From an uncultured Persicitalea sp. (GTDB taxonomy: Bacteria > Bacteroidota > Bacteroidia > Cytophagales > Spirosomataceae): a DNA stretch of 6,868 nucleotides. Positions 1-6,134 of this stretch are shown piece by piece (within the stretch, counting starts at the first letter, position 1; every line of letters starts with the position of its first letter). The stretch covers positions 1-6,868 of the forward strand of contig CATMVR010000271.1 of assembly GCA_950075905.1 (NCBI GenBank), written 5' to 3'. Position numbers and translations under genes: made by a program. The notes beneath the pieces are model-generated. The model had not been told where the DNA came from. It made no database searches and saw only the letters and a program-made list of their open reading frames with translations.

Positions 1-1
1 A

Positions 2-619
2 ACGCTGTCGAGTGAAGAAAATACCGACTCGCATCCGGGGCGTCAGATCCGGACGCAGGCCATTACCAGAGGCTGGGAGGATGCCGAGCGCATGTACCCG
101 CTGTTTAGCAAAGGTACTTCAAATGCCCCCGTGGTAGCTTCTGCTCCCCGTAAGGAGCAGCCCGTTTATCGTCCTGCCACCCGTCCGGCTCCGCAAGAGG
201 ATATTGTCGAAACGGATGTTACCTACCATGCCCCCAAAGGCTGCGCCTCGGGCGACTGCTTCAATGGCCCCGGTATTTTGATCCGTGAAAACCAGGAGCG
301 CTACGAGGGGGAATTCCAGAACGGTAAAAAGCACGGACTAGGCGTGCAGTTTTATCCCGGCGGCATGGTGCGCTACAAGGGAGACTTCCGGTACGACGAT
401 CGTGCGGGGCGGGGTACCTACTACTTTACCAATGGTGATAAGTACGTGGGTACCTTTGAATCAAACGTACCACACGGCAAGGGTACCTACTACTACTCCG
501 ACGGCGAGCAGTTTGTGGGCAACTTCCGCAAGGGCGTCCGCGAAGGCTACGGCGTCCTCATCCGCGCCAACGGCCGCCGCGAAGCCGGCTACTACCGGGA
601 TGATGAGCGGGTGCGGTAG
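2..619 (+). CDS. MORN-repeat protein, C-terminal part (5' end outside window)
   Basis: The frame is open from the left edge to a TAG at 617-619, so 205 codons are visible. The first ATG is at 92, but the 30 codons before it look like protein (…TDSHPGRQIRTQAI…), so the gene very probably starts outside the window. Numbering from the Met at 92, residues 10-50 are a Pro/Ala-rich linker. From about residue 54 there are MORN repeats with a 23-24 residue period: a half repeat (GDCFNGPGILI), then units starting YEGEF (71), YKGDF (95), YVGTF (118), FVGNF (141) and a final partial unit (REAGYY). Each keeps the Y/F-x-G-x-F…G-x-G core. MORN repeats are beta-hairpin modules found in membrane-associated and scaffolding proteins; no enzyme function can be assigned from them. 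The HP-x4-R motif before the Met resembles the C-terminal end of M48-type metallopeptidase domains, which is a weak hint about the missing N-terminus. It converges on rocD. Confidence 0.85.
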   Translation, partial: TLSSEENTDSHPGRQIRTQAITRGWEDAERMYPLFSKGTSNAPVVASAPRKEQPVYRPATRPAPQEDIVETDVTYHAPKGCASGDCFNGPGILIRENQERYEGEFQNGKKHGLGVQFYPGGMVRYKGDFRYDDRAGRGTYYFTNGDKYVGTFESNVPHGKGTYYYSDGEQFVGNFRKGVREGYGVLIRANGRREAGYYRDDERVR

Positions 620-620
620 A

Positions 621-700
621 TTAATGAGAGATTGAGTGATTGAGAGATTGAGTGAATTAACTCTTTCTTTCTATTCTCTCAATCACTCAATCTCTCAATC
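621..700. repeat. Tandem plus inverted repeat hairpin between convergent genes
   Basis: Bases 625-647 and 675-697 are perfect reverse complements (23 nt arms) around a 27-nt spacer. The left arm lies in a tandem duplication: a 16-bp unit, GAGAGATTGAGTGATT (626-641), is repeated almost exactly at 642-657. The whole element is built from ATTGAG/CTCAAT words. It lies directly after the MORN stop codon and touches the rocD stop codon (699-701), so it could fold in either transcript and act as a bidirectional terminator or mRNA 3' stabiliser. There is no classical U tract. The simple-word structure suggests a dispersed intergenic repeat, but copy number cannot be judged from this window. Confidence 0.75.
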
Positions 701-1952
701 AAAATTGACTTCCCAGAAACGCCTCTTCAATAATATCACAGGCCTGATTTACCTGCGCTTCGTTGATGACGAGCGGGGGGGCAAAGCGGATTTTGTTGCC
801 GTGGGTGGGCTTGCAGAGCAGGCCTTTGTGCATCATGCTCAGGCACAGGTCGTAGGCCGTGGAGCTATCTTCGGTATCGTTGATCACGATGGCGTTGAGC
901 AGTCCCTTTCCCCGTACCAGTTCTACCAGTGATGTTTTCTGTTGTAGCTGCTCCATGCGGCTACGGAACAACTGTCCCATGGCTTCGGCGTTTTCAGCCA
1001 ATTTCTCGTCCTCTACCACGCGCAGGGCTTCTATTGTCACGGCGCAGGCCAGCGGATTGCCGCCGTAGGTAGAGCCATGCTCGCCGGGCCGGATCGTCAT
1101 CATCACTTCGTCGTCAGCCAATGCGGCCGATACGGGCATGGTACCTCCCGACAGGGCCTTTCCCAGTACCAGAATATCCGGTTTAACTCCTTCCCAGTCG
1201 CAGGCAAGACGCTTGCCCGTGCGGCCGATGCCGGTTTGTACCTCGTCGGCAATGAACAGAACATTGTATCTGGTACAAAGCTCGCGTACGCCTTTCAGGT
1301 AGCCTTCCTGCGGTACCACCACGCCCGCCTCGCCCTGAATGGGCTCCACCATGAAGCCCGCTACGTGGGGATTCTTTTTGAAAATATCCTCCAGCGCGTT
1401 CAGATCATCATAGGGTACGAGAGCCGCTCCGGGCAGAAACGGGCCGTAATCATTGGTGCTTGATTCGTCGGTAGAAGACGAGATCGCCGCGAGGGTACGG
1501 CCCCAGAAATTGCCCGTAGCATATACGGTCACGGCTTGGTTCGCAGGTACCCCTTTTACTTTATAGGCCCATTTGCGGGTGAGTTTCAGAGCGGTTTCGC
1601 CGCCTTCCACGCCCGAGTTCATCATCAGCACCTTGTCGTAGCCAAAGTACTCGCACATGAATTTTTCGCACTCGCCGAGGCGGTCGCTGTGGAAGGCCCG
1701 GGAGGTAAGGGTAAGCCGCTGCGCCTGTTCGATCATTGCGTTCACAATGCGCGGATGGCAGTGCCCCTGACTGACAGCGCTGTACGCCGACAGGAAATCG
1801 AGGTACTGATTGCCTTCCACGTCCCAGACGTGTACGCCTTCGCCCCGGCTCAGCACCACGGGCATCGGTTTGTAGTTGTGGGCGCCGTACCGCCATTCCA
1901 GGTCGATGGCATCCTGCGTTGCGCTGGAATAGGTAGTTTCTATATAGTGCAT
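699..1952 (-). CDS. rocD: Ornithine aminotransferase (ornithine--oxo-acid transaminase)
   Basis: A 417-residue class III PLP-dependent aminotransferase, normal length for the family. It transfers the delta-amino group of ornithine to 2-oxoglutarate, giving glutamate-5-semialdehyde and glutamate, and so links arginine/ornithine breakdown to proline and glutamate in the cytoplasm. By comparison with human OAT I can place Lys265 in LGKALSGG (PLP Schiff base), Asp236 and Gln239 in IADEVQTG (PLP ring contacts), Glu208 in QGEAG, Phe149 and Arg152 in NFWGR, Thr295 in GSTYGGNP (phosphate contact) and Arg389 in KIRFAPP. Tyr27 in GAHNYKPMPV matches the ornithine-specificity tyrosine (human Tyr55), which favours OAT over acetylornithine or GABA aminotransferases. 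The ATG at 1952 is preceded by an A-rich leader and no Shine-Dalgarno, usual for Bacteroidota. It is divergent from the DUF5522 gene across 89 bp. Confidence 0.95.
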   Translation of the reverse strand: MHYIETTYSSATQDAIDLEWRYGAHNYKPMPVVLSRGEGVHVWDVEGNQYLDFLSAYSAVSQGHCHPRIVNAMIEQAQRLTLTSRAFHSDRLGECEKFMCEYFGYDKVLMMNSGVEGGETALKLTRKWAYKVKGVPANQAVTVYATGNFWGRTLAAISSSTDESSTNDYGPFLPGAALVPYDDLNALEDIFKKNPHVAGFMVEPIQGEAGVVVPQEGYLKGVRELCTRYNVLFIADEVQTGIGRTGKRLACDWEGVKPDILVLGKALSGGTMPVSAALADDEVMMTIRPGEHGSTYGGNPLACAVTIEALRVVEDEKLAENAEAMGQLFRSRMEQLQQKTSLVELVRGKGLLNAIVINDTEDSSTAYDLCLSMMHKGLLCKPTHGNKIRFAPPLVINEAQVNQACDIIEEAFLGSQF

Positions 1953-1995
1953 ATTTTTTTTATTCAGGATAGTTTCAAAACAAAGGAATCTGGTG

Positions 1996-2027
1996 TAGGG
2001 TTTATTCGTAAAGGTAATAAAACCCTA
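1996..2027. promoter_or_regulatory. Imperfect palindrome in the rocD/DUF5522 divergent region (candidate operator)
   Basis: TAGGGTTTATT (1996-2006) faces AATAAAACCCTA (2016-2027), inverted copies that differ by one extra A, separated by 9 nt. It sits between the divergent starts at 1952 and 2042. On the minus strand it overlaps a degenerate Bacteroidota promoter for rocD: TACCTTTA (2016-2009), one mismatch from TAnnTTTG, with ATTG (2040-2037) 20 nt upstream in place of TTTG. A palindrome over a promoter is the usual geometry for a dimeric regulator, but no regulator gene is visible and the site could be fortuitous. Confidence 0.35.
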
Positions 2028-2041
2028 ATCTCCGCGCAATA

Positions 2042-2239
2042 TTGGGCAATAAAGGCAATGAAAAACAGGGACGGACCACCCGCTATGGTCTGGCTGAGGA
2101 AGATTTTTATCTGAACGAACAGGGTTTGATGGTTTTTACAGAAGCTTACCATCTCAAAAGGGGCTACTGCTGCAAAAGCGGCTGTTTGCACTGTCCGTAC
2201 GGCTACCGGAAGTCCGACGATTTACCCCCAAAAGACTAA
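2042..2239 (+). CDS. DUF5522 small Cys-cluster protein
   Basis: A 65-residue protein whose core EEDFYLNEQGLMVFTEAYHL followed by RGYCCKSGCLHCPYGYRK matches my recollection of DUF5522, a small family of unknown function common in Bacteroidota. The C-C-x3-C-x2-C cluster (residues 43-51) suggests metal or Fe-S binding, which is inference only. The only usable in-frame start is the TTG at 2042: an in-frame TAA lies at 2018-2020, the ATG at 2058 is out of frame, and the next in-frame Met lies inside the conserved core. There is no signal peptide or membrane segment, so it is probably cytoplasmic. The gene is divergent from rocD and ends 75 bp before the rpmB start; rpmB has its own promoter. Confidence 0.75.
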   Translation: MGNKGNEKQGRTTRYGLAEEDFYLNEQGLMVFTEAYHLKRGYCCKSGCLHCPYGYRKSDDLPPKD

Positions 2240-2255
2240 ATTATTTAAACAATGG

Positions 2256-2286
2256 TTTGCATAGATAGCTAGTTTTCATATCTTTG
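2256..2286 (+). promoter_or_regulatory. rpmB promoter, Bacteroidota housekeeping-sigma type
   Basis: TTTG (2256-2259), a 19-nt spacer, then TATCTTTG (2279-2286) is an exact fit to the Bacteroidota -33/-7 consensus TTTG…TAnnTTTG. Transcription should start around 2291-2295, leaving a leader of about 20 nt before the ATG at 2315. The leader is A-rich and has no clear Shine-Dalgarno. This is the best promoter in the window, as expected for a ribosomal protein gene. Confidence 0.8.
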
Positions 2287-2314
2287 CACCCTCATTTGCA
2301 AAAATTGAAAGATC

Positions 2315-2554
2315 ATGGCTAAGGTTTGTCAAATTACCGGAAAAAGAACTCGCGTAGGAAATAACGTTTCTCACGCTAATAATAAGACGAAGCGTAAGTT
2401 TTATCCAAACTTGCAGACAAAGCGCTTTTTCCTGCCTTCTACGGGAGAGTGGGTTACGTTGAAAGTGTCTACTTCGGCGCTTCGTACTATTAACAAAAAC
2501 GGCGTGGAGGCCACTATTCGTAAAGCATACGAAAAAGGTACGCTGAGCCTCTAA
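2315..2554 (+). CDS. rpmB: 50S ribosomal protein L28
   Basis: A 79-residue basic protein with the L28 signature: MAKVCQITGKRTRVGNNVSH, then KTKRKFYPNL, RFFLPSTGEWVTLKVS and a C-terminal helix. It aligns along its length with E. coli L28 (VCQVTGKRP…GNN…SH…TKR…FLPNL). L28 is a structural component of the large ribosomal subunit. Only one Cys is present, so this is the form without paired zinc-binding CxxC motifs. The ATG is followed by Ala-Lys, a common ribosomal-protein start. It has its own promoter and a strong hairpin 22 bp after the stop, so it appears monocistronic. In many Bacteroidota rpmB is followed by rpmG (L33); that neighbour is absent here. Confidence 0.97.
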   Translation: MAKVCQITGKRTRVGNNVSHANNKTKRKFYPNLQTKRFFLPSTGEWVTLKVSTSALRTINKNGVEATIRKAYEKGTLSL

Positions 2555-2575
2555 TACGTTCTTCAAGACATTGGT

Positions 2576-2609
2576 CAGAAAGCCTCTTCGATTTCGGAGA
2601 GGCTTTCTG
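2576..2609 (+). terminator. Hairpin terminator after rpmB
   Basis: CAGAAAGCCTCT (2576-2587) pairs perfectly with AGAGGCTTTCTG (2598-2609). The stem continues inward with a T-G wobble and two C-G/G-C pairs closing an ATTT loop (2591-2594), about 15 bp in total. It starts 22 bp after the rpmB stop. No long T tract follows, but the position and stability make it a convincing transcription end. Confidence 0.85.
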
Positions 2610-2804
2610 TGCTTAGGGTAGGTCCTCGCTTTTGCGCCGGCTATTTTTTTCGGAATCGCACTCCTATGAGCAACACTCTGCTGCTTAGTTAGTCCCCCAA
2701 TTCTTCCCGCTCAGGTCCTTTATCCGTAGGTTCGTCATATTTTACTGTCAAACCAATCGGCTTCTGCGTTGTTTTGTGGAAGTAGAAAGGAAAAATTCAA
2801 TTTG
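2610..2804. other. Intergenic leader of the receptor gene, no gene found
   Basis: These 195 bp separate the rpmB terminator from the receptor start. Both strands lack a credible ORF, and I see no riboswitch-like or tRNA-like fold. A promoter for the receptor is expected here. The nearest -7 candidate, TTGTTTTG (2769-2776), matches TAnnTTTG at all but one position and would give a leader of about 20 nt, but no TTTG lies at the right distance upstream. A purine-rich stretch (AGTAGAAAGGAAAAA, 2781-2795) precedes the ATG. Confidence 0.4.
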
Positions 2805-5174
2805 ATGAAAAAGATACTATCTGTTTTTTGCCTTAGCCTTTTGTCCTATTTGGGTGCAACAGCAGCCTGGGCGCAGGAAAAATATACCGTAAGCGGCTAC
2901 GTGAAAGACCGGGCCAACGGCGAGGGGCTGATTGGGGTATCGGTCTATGTACGGGAGCTGGGTACGGGCGTAACCACCAATCCCTATGGGTTTTACTCGC
3001 TGACCCTGCCCGCGGGCCAATACGCGCTGGTATTTAGCTACATAGGATACGAAAAAACTACAAAGTCTGTTTCGTTGAACGCCGATCAGCGACTCGAAGT
3101 TGAGATGTCTACCGAAAGTACTCAGTTGCAGGAAGTGGTAATTTCTACTGAAAAAGAAGATGAAAATGTGCGCAGTCTGGAAATGTCGGTCAATAAGATA
3201 GATATCAAGACCATCCGGCAGATTCCGGCCCTACTGGGCGAAGTGGACGTTATAAGAAGTATCCAATTATTGCCCGGCGTCACTACCGTGGGCGAAGGCG
3301 CTTCGGGCTTCAACGTGCGCGGGGGCGATGTGTCGCAAAACCTGGTGCTGCTCGACGAAGCGCCGGTCTATAACTCCTCCCACTTATTTGGTTTTTTCTC
3401 CGTCTTTAATCCCGACGCAGTTAAGGATGTGAAGCTGATCAAGGGCGGGATTCCGGCGCAATACGGCGGGCGCATTTCGTCGATTCTGGACGTACGGATG
3501 AAGGAGGGAAATACCAAAAAGCGCGAAATCAACGGCGGCATCGGTACTATTTTCTCCCGCCTGACCTACGAGCAACCCTTTGCGGCGGGCAAGGGCTCCT
3601 TTATCGTAGCCGCGAGACGCTCCTACATTGATGTGCTGGCCAAGCCATTTCTGAACAAAGACCTGCGGGGTAGCAGATTTAACTTCTACGACCTCACGGC
3701 CAAGGTCAACTACCGGCTCGACGATAAAAATACCTTTTTTGCCTCCGGCTACTTTGGGCGCGATGTATTCGGGGCTGATTTTGGATTTGGCTGGGGCAAT
3801 GGTACGGCTACCGCGCGCTGGAACCACGTGTTTTCCAACAAGCTATTCATGAATCTGACCACCTATTACAGCAACTACGACTACTCGCTGGAATCGGACC
3901 GCAACGACCCGGATGCCAAAGATAAGTTTGAATGGAAGTCCAAGATCATCAGCAAAAGCATTAAGCCGGACTTTACCTACTACCTGACTCCCAACAATCA
4001 GCTAAGCTTCGGGGGGCAGTACATCCACTACGATACCCGTCCGGGGCGGGCCATTGCCATATCGAGCGGCGAGCGCCGCGATATCAGCCTCGACCCGCGC
4101 TACGGCGACGAGTCGGCACTGTACGTAGGCAATGAGCAGAAAATTTCTGAGCGCCTTTCGTTGCAGTATGGTCTCCGCTACTCGTTCTACCGCTACCTGG
4201 GGCCGGGACAGACGTATGAGTACGAAGAGGTACAGAGAGGCGAGCGGAAGTTTCCGGTATTGCCGGGCACTACCTACGAAAAAGGAGACGTGATTACGCA
4301 GTATGGCAACTGGGAGCCACGGTTTTCGATCAATGTTGGCGTCGGCTCTTCGGCCTCTATCAAGGCGAGCTATAACCGCATTGCGCAGTACATGCACTTA
4401 CTTTCCAATACCGCGGCAAGTTCGCCATTGGATGTCTGGACTTTAAGTACCGGCCTCATCAAGCCCGAGATTGCGGATCAGGTGGCTTTGGGCTGGTTTC
4501 AGAACTTCCGCGACAATACCTACGAAGCCTCGGTGGAGGTGTACTACAAGGATTTGCAGAATCAGATCGACTACGTGCGTAACTCTGATCTGCTGCTCAA
4601 CCGCTACGTGGAAGGCGATCTGCTCTTTGGCGAAGGCCGGGCCTACGGGGCCGAATTTTTTGTCAGGAAAAACAAGGGCCGCCTCACGGGTTGGCTCAGC
4701 TATACGCTGGCCCGTACCGAACGGCTCATTGAAGGAGTCAACAACGACGACTGGTTTCCGGCCCGATTTGACAAGCCCCACAATTTTACCGCCGTAGGCA
4801 TCTATGGTCTCCGTGAGCGGCTGACGCTCTCCTCTACGTTTACTTTTGCCTCGGGTACCCCCGCTACCTTCCCGACCAACCGCTTTGAGTTCAATGGCTG
4901 GGCGCTGCCCTACAATGTGTACAATGCCCGCAACAACAACCGCATTCCGCCCTATCACCGCCTGGACCTGGCAGTAACCCTGAAATCGAAGAAAAAGCTC
5001 TTCAAAGTGGGCGAAAGCGAGTGGGTATTTTCGGTATACAATGCCTACAACCGCCGCAACCCGTACTCGGTGTATGTGCGGCAAAATGAAGACAATAGCC
5101 TCATTACAGAAGCCGTTCGATTCTCAGTTATTGGCTCGGTGATTCCGGCCGTGACGTATAATTTCAAGTTTTAA
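2805..5174 (+). CDS. TonB-dependent outer-membrane receptor with carboxypeptidase-like regulatory domain
   Basis: A 789-residue protein counted from the ATG at 2805. The frame is open further upstream, but only this start opens directly into a signal peptide (MKKILSVFCLSLLSYLGATA, probable cut after AWA or AWAQ). Residues about 27-112 form a CarboxypepD_reg-like beta-sandwich (VSGYVKD…GLIGVSVYV…YGFYSLTLPAGQYALVFSYIGY). It ends in LQEVVIST, which resembles a TonB-box segment. Residues about 130-235 are the plug (LLPGV, GFNVRGGDVSQNLVLLDEAPV, LIKGGIPAQYGGRISSILDVR). Residues about 240-789 are the 22-strand-type barrel, ending in YNFKF with the C-terminal aromatic needed for BAM recognition. It takes up a bound ligand across the outer membrane using TonB-ExbBD energy. 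At about 790 residues it is shorter than SusC-type polysaccharide receptors (about 1000), and its partner is a DUF4249 lipoprotein, not SusD. The ligand is unknown. Confidence 0.92.
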   Translation: MKKILSVFCLSLLSYLGATAAWAQEKYTVSGYVKDRANGEGLIGVSVYVRELGTGVTTNPYGFYSLTLPAGQYALVFSYIGYEKTTKSVSLNADQRLEVEMSTESTQLQEVVISTEKEDENVRSLEMSVNKIDIKTIRQIPALLGEVDVIRSIQLLPGVTTVGEGASGFNVRGGDVSQNLVLLDEAPVYNSSHLFGFFSVFNPDAVKDVKLIKGGIPAQYGGRISSILDVRMKEGNTKKREINGGIGTIFSRLTYEQPFAAGKGSFIVAARRSYIDVLAKPFLNKDLRGSRFNFYDLTAKVNYRLDDKNTFFASGYFGRDVFGADFGFGWGNGTATARWNHVFSNKLFMNLTTYYSNYDYSLESDRNDPDAKDKFEWKSKIISKSIKPDFTYYLTPNNQLSFGGQYIHYDTRPGRAIAISSGERRDISLDPRYGDESALYVGNEQKISERLSLQYGLRYSFYRYLGPGQTYEYEEVQRGERKFPVLPGTTYEKGDVITQYGNWEPRFSINVGVGSSASIKASYNRIAQYMHLLSNTAASSPLDVWTLSTGLIKPEIADQVALGWFQNFRDNTYEASVEVYYKDLQNQIDYVRNSDLLLNRYVEGDLLFGEGRAYGAEFFVRKNKGRLTGWLSYTLARTERLIEGVNNDDWFPARFDKPHNFTAVGIYGLRERLTLSSTFTFASGTPATFPTNRFEFNGWALPYNVYNARNNNRIPPYHRLDLAVTLKSKKKLFKVGESEWVFSVYNAYNRRNPYSVYVRQNEDNSLITEAVRFSVIGSVIPAVTYNFKF

Positions 5175-5200
5175 GAAAATATTGCCGAACAAAGCAAGTC

Positions 5201-6124
5201 ATGAGAAAAAACAAGATATATCTACTTACGAATTTAGTTGCCTTGGCAGCTATGTTTTTGTTGGTTAGCTGCGAGGACGCCATTGACCTCGACACCGAAA
5301 CCGGTCCGCGGCTCCTGGTGGTTGACGGCTGGATTACCAATCAGCCCGGCCCGCAGACCATCGGCCTCACCTGGTCGAAGGGCTATTTTGACAATGGCCC
5401 CTCCTCGCCCATCTTCGACGCCGAAGTGGTAGTTTCCGACGATGCGGGCAACACCTACCCATTCACTTTTGTAAGAAACAAGCTCTACTACCAGTGGACG
5501 CCCCCGACCGATACCACGCGGCTGGGGCGCATTGGGCGTACCTACACGCTGCGTATCCGCCACGAGGGTGAAGAGTACCTGGCCACCAATCGGATCAAGC
5601 CCGTGCCGGCCATCGACTCGCTGGTCTACCGCGAAGAGCGGTTTCCCATTCAGCCCCAGGAAGGACCGCAGGAAGGGTACCTGGCGGAGTTTTTTGCCCG
5701 CGATTTTCCGGGCGTCGGTGATACTTACTGGATCAAGCCCTTCAAAAACGGCAAGCCCAACGGCAACGACCCGGGAAACATTTCCCTGGCTTTCGACGGG
5801 GCCTTCAGCCCGGGCTCTCCCTCCGATGGCCTGATTTTCATCCTGCCCCTGCGGCAATCCATTACGGTCAATGGCCTGTTTGAAGCGGGCGATAAGGTGG
5901 GGGTAGAGCTGCACAGCATCACGCCCGAAACCTACTATTTCCTGGTGCAGGTACAGCGGGAGTCGGCCAACGGCGGTATTTTTGCCGTGCCCCCGGCCAA
6001 TATCCCTACCAACATCCGCAACGCCAATCCGAACGGCAAGCAGGCGCTGGGCTTCTTCGGTGCCTCGGCGGTAAGCAAGGCCGAAACCACCATCGACCCC
6101 CAGAAGGCCGGACCCCGGGAATAA
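5201..6124 (+). CDS. DUF4249 outer-membrane lipoprotein paired with the receptor
   Basis: A 307-residue lipoprotein starting 26 bp after the receptor stop, almost certainly in the same operon. The signal peptide ends in the lipobox LVSC, with lipidated Cys24. The following EDAIDLD is acidic, as in Bacteroidota surface-export signals, so the mature protein probably faces outside. The family pattern is recognisable: CEDAIDLDTETGPRLLVVDG, then WITNQPGPQTIGLTWSKGYF and DAEVVVSDDAGNTYPF (an N-terminal beta-sandwich-like half), then EYLATNRIKPVPAIDSL. The C-terminal half contains ETYYFLVQVQRES and ends in NIRNANPNGKQALGFFGASAVS. These match DUF4249, a family commonly coded next to TonB-dependent receptors. 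Its role is not established; a ligand-capturing lid or accessory subunit of the receptor, analogous to SusD, is inference. No truncation is seen. Confidence 0.85.
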   Translation: MRKNKIYLLTNLVALAAMFLLVSCEDAIDLDTETGPRLLVVDGWITNQPGPQTIGLTWSKGYFDNGPSSPIFDAEVVVSDDAGNTYPFTFVRNKLYYQWTPPTDTTRLGRIGRTYTLRIRHEGEEYLATNRIKPVPAIDSLVYREERFPIQPQEGPQEGYLAEFFARDFPGVGDTYWIKPFKNGKPNGNDPGNISLAFDGAFSPGSPSDGLIFILPLRQSITVNGLFEAGDKVGVELHSITPETYYFLVQVQRESANGGIFAVPPANIPTNIRNANPNGKQALGFFGASAVSKAETTIDPQKAGPRE

Positions 6125-6134
6125 TAGCAACCGG

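Noticed and set aside
1077..2114. Plus-strand open frames of 128 and 192 codons over rocD and its upstream region
   Set aside because: They lie opposite the well-conserved ornithine aminotransferase, and their translations resemble no family.
2660..2700. A possible small RNA hairpin (AGCA…TGCT) in the receptor leader
   Set aside because: The pairing is only 4 bp and no promoter or terminator frames it.
2769..2804. An upstream TTG start adding 12 residues to the receptor
   Set aside because: The extension (FCGSRKEKFNL) would precede a normal signal peptide that begins at the ATG at 2805.
4443..5084. A 213-codon minus-strand open frame inside the receptor gene
   Set aside because: The receptor barrel sequence is continuous and clearly real here; the antisense frame is a composition shadow.
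5234..6130. A 298-codon open frame on the minus strand opposite the DUF4249 gene
   Set aside because: It mirrors a high-GC coding region; the plus-strand frame has a lipobox and family motifs, while the antisense translation has no recognisable features.
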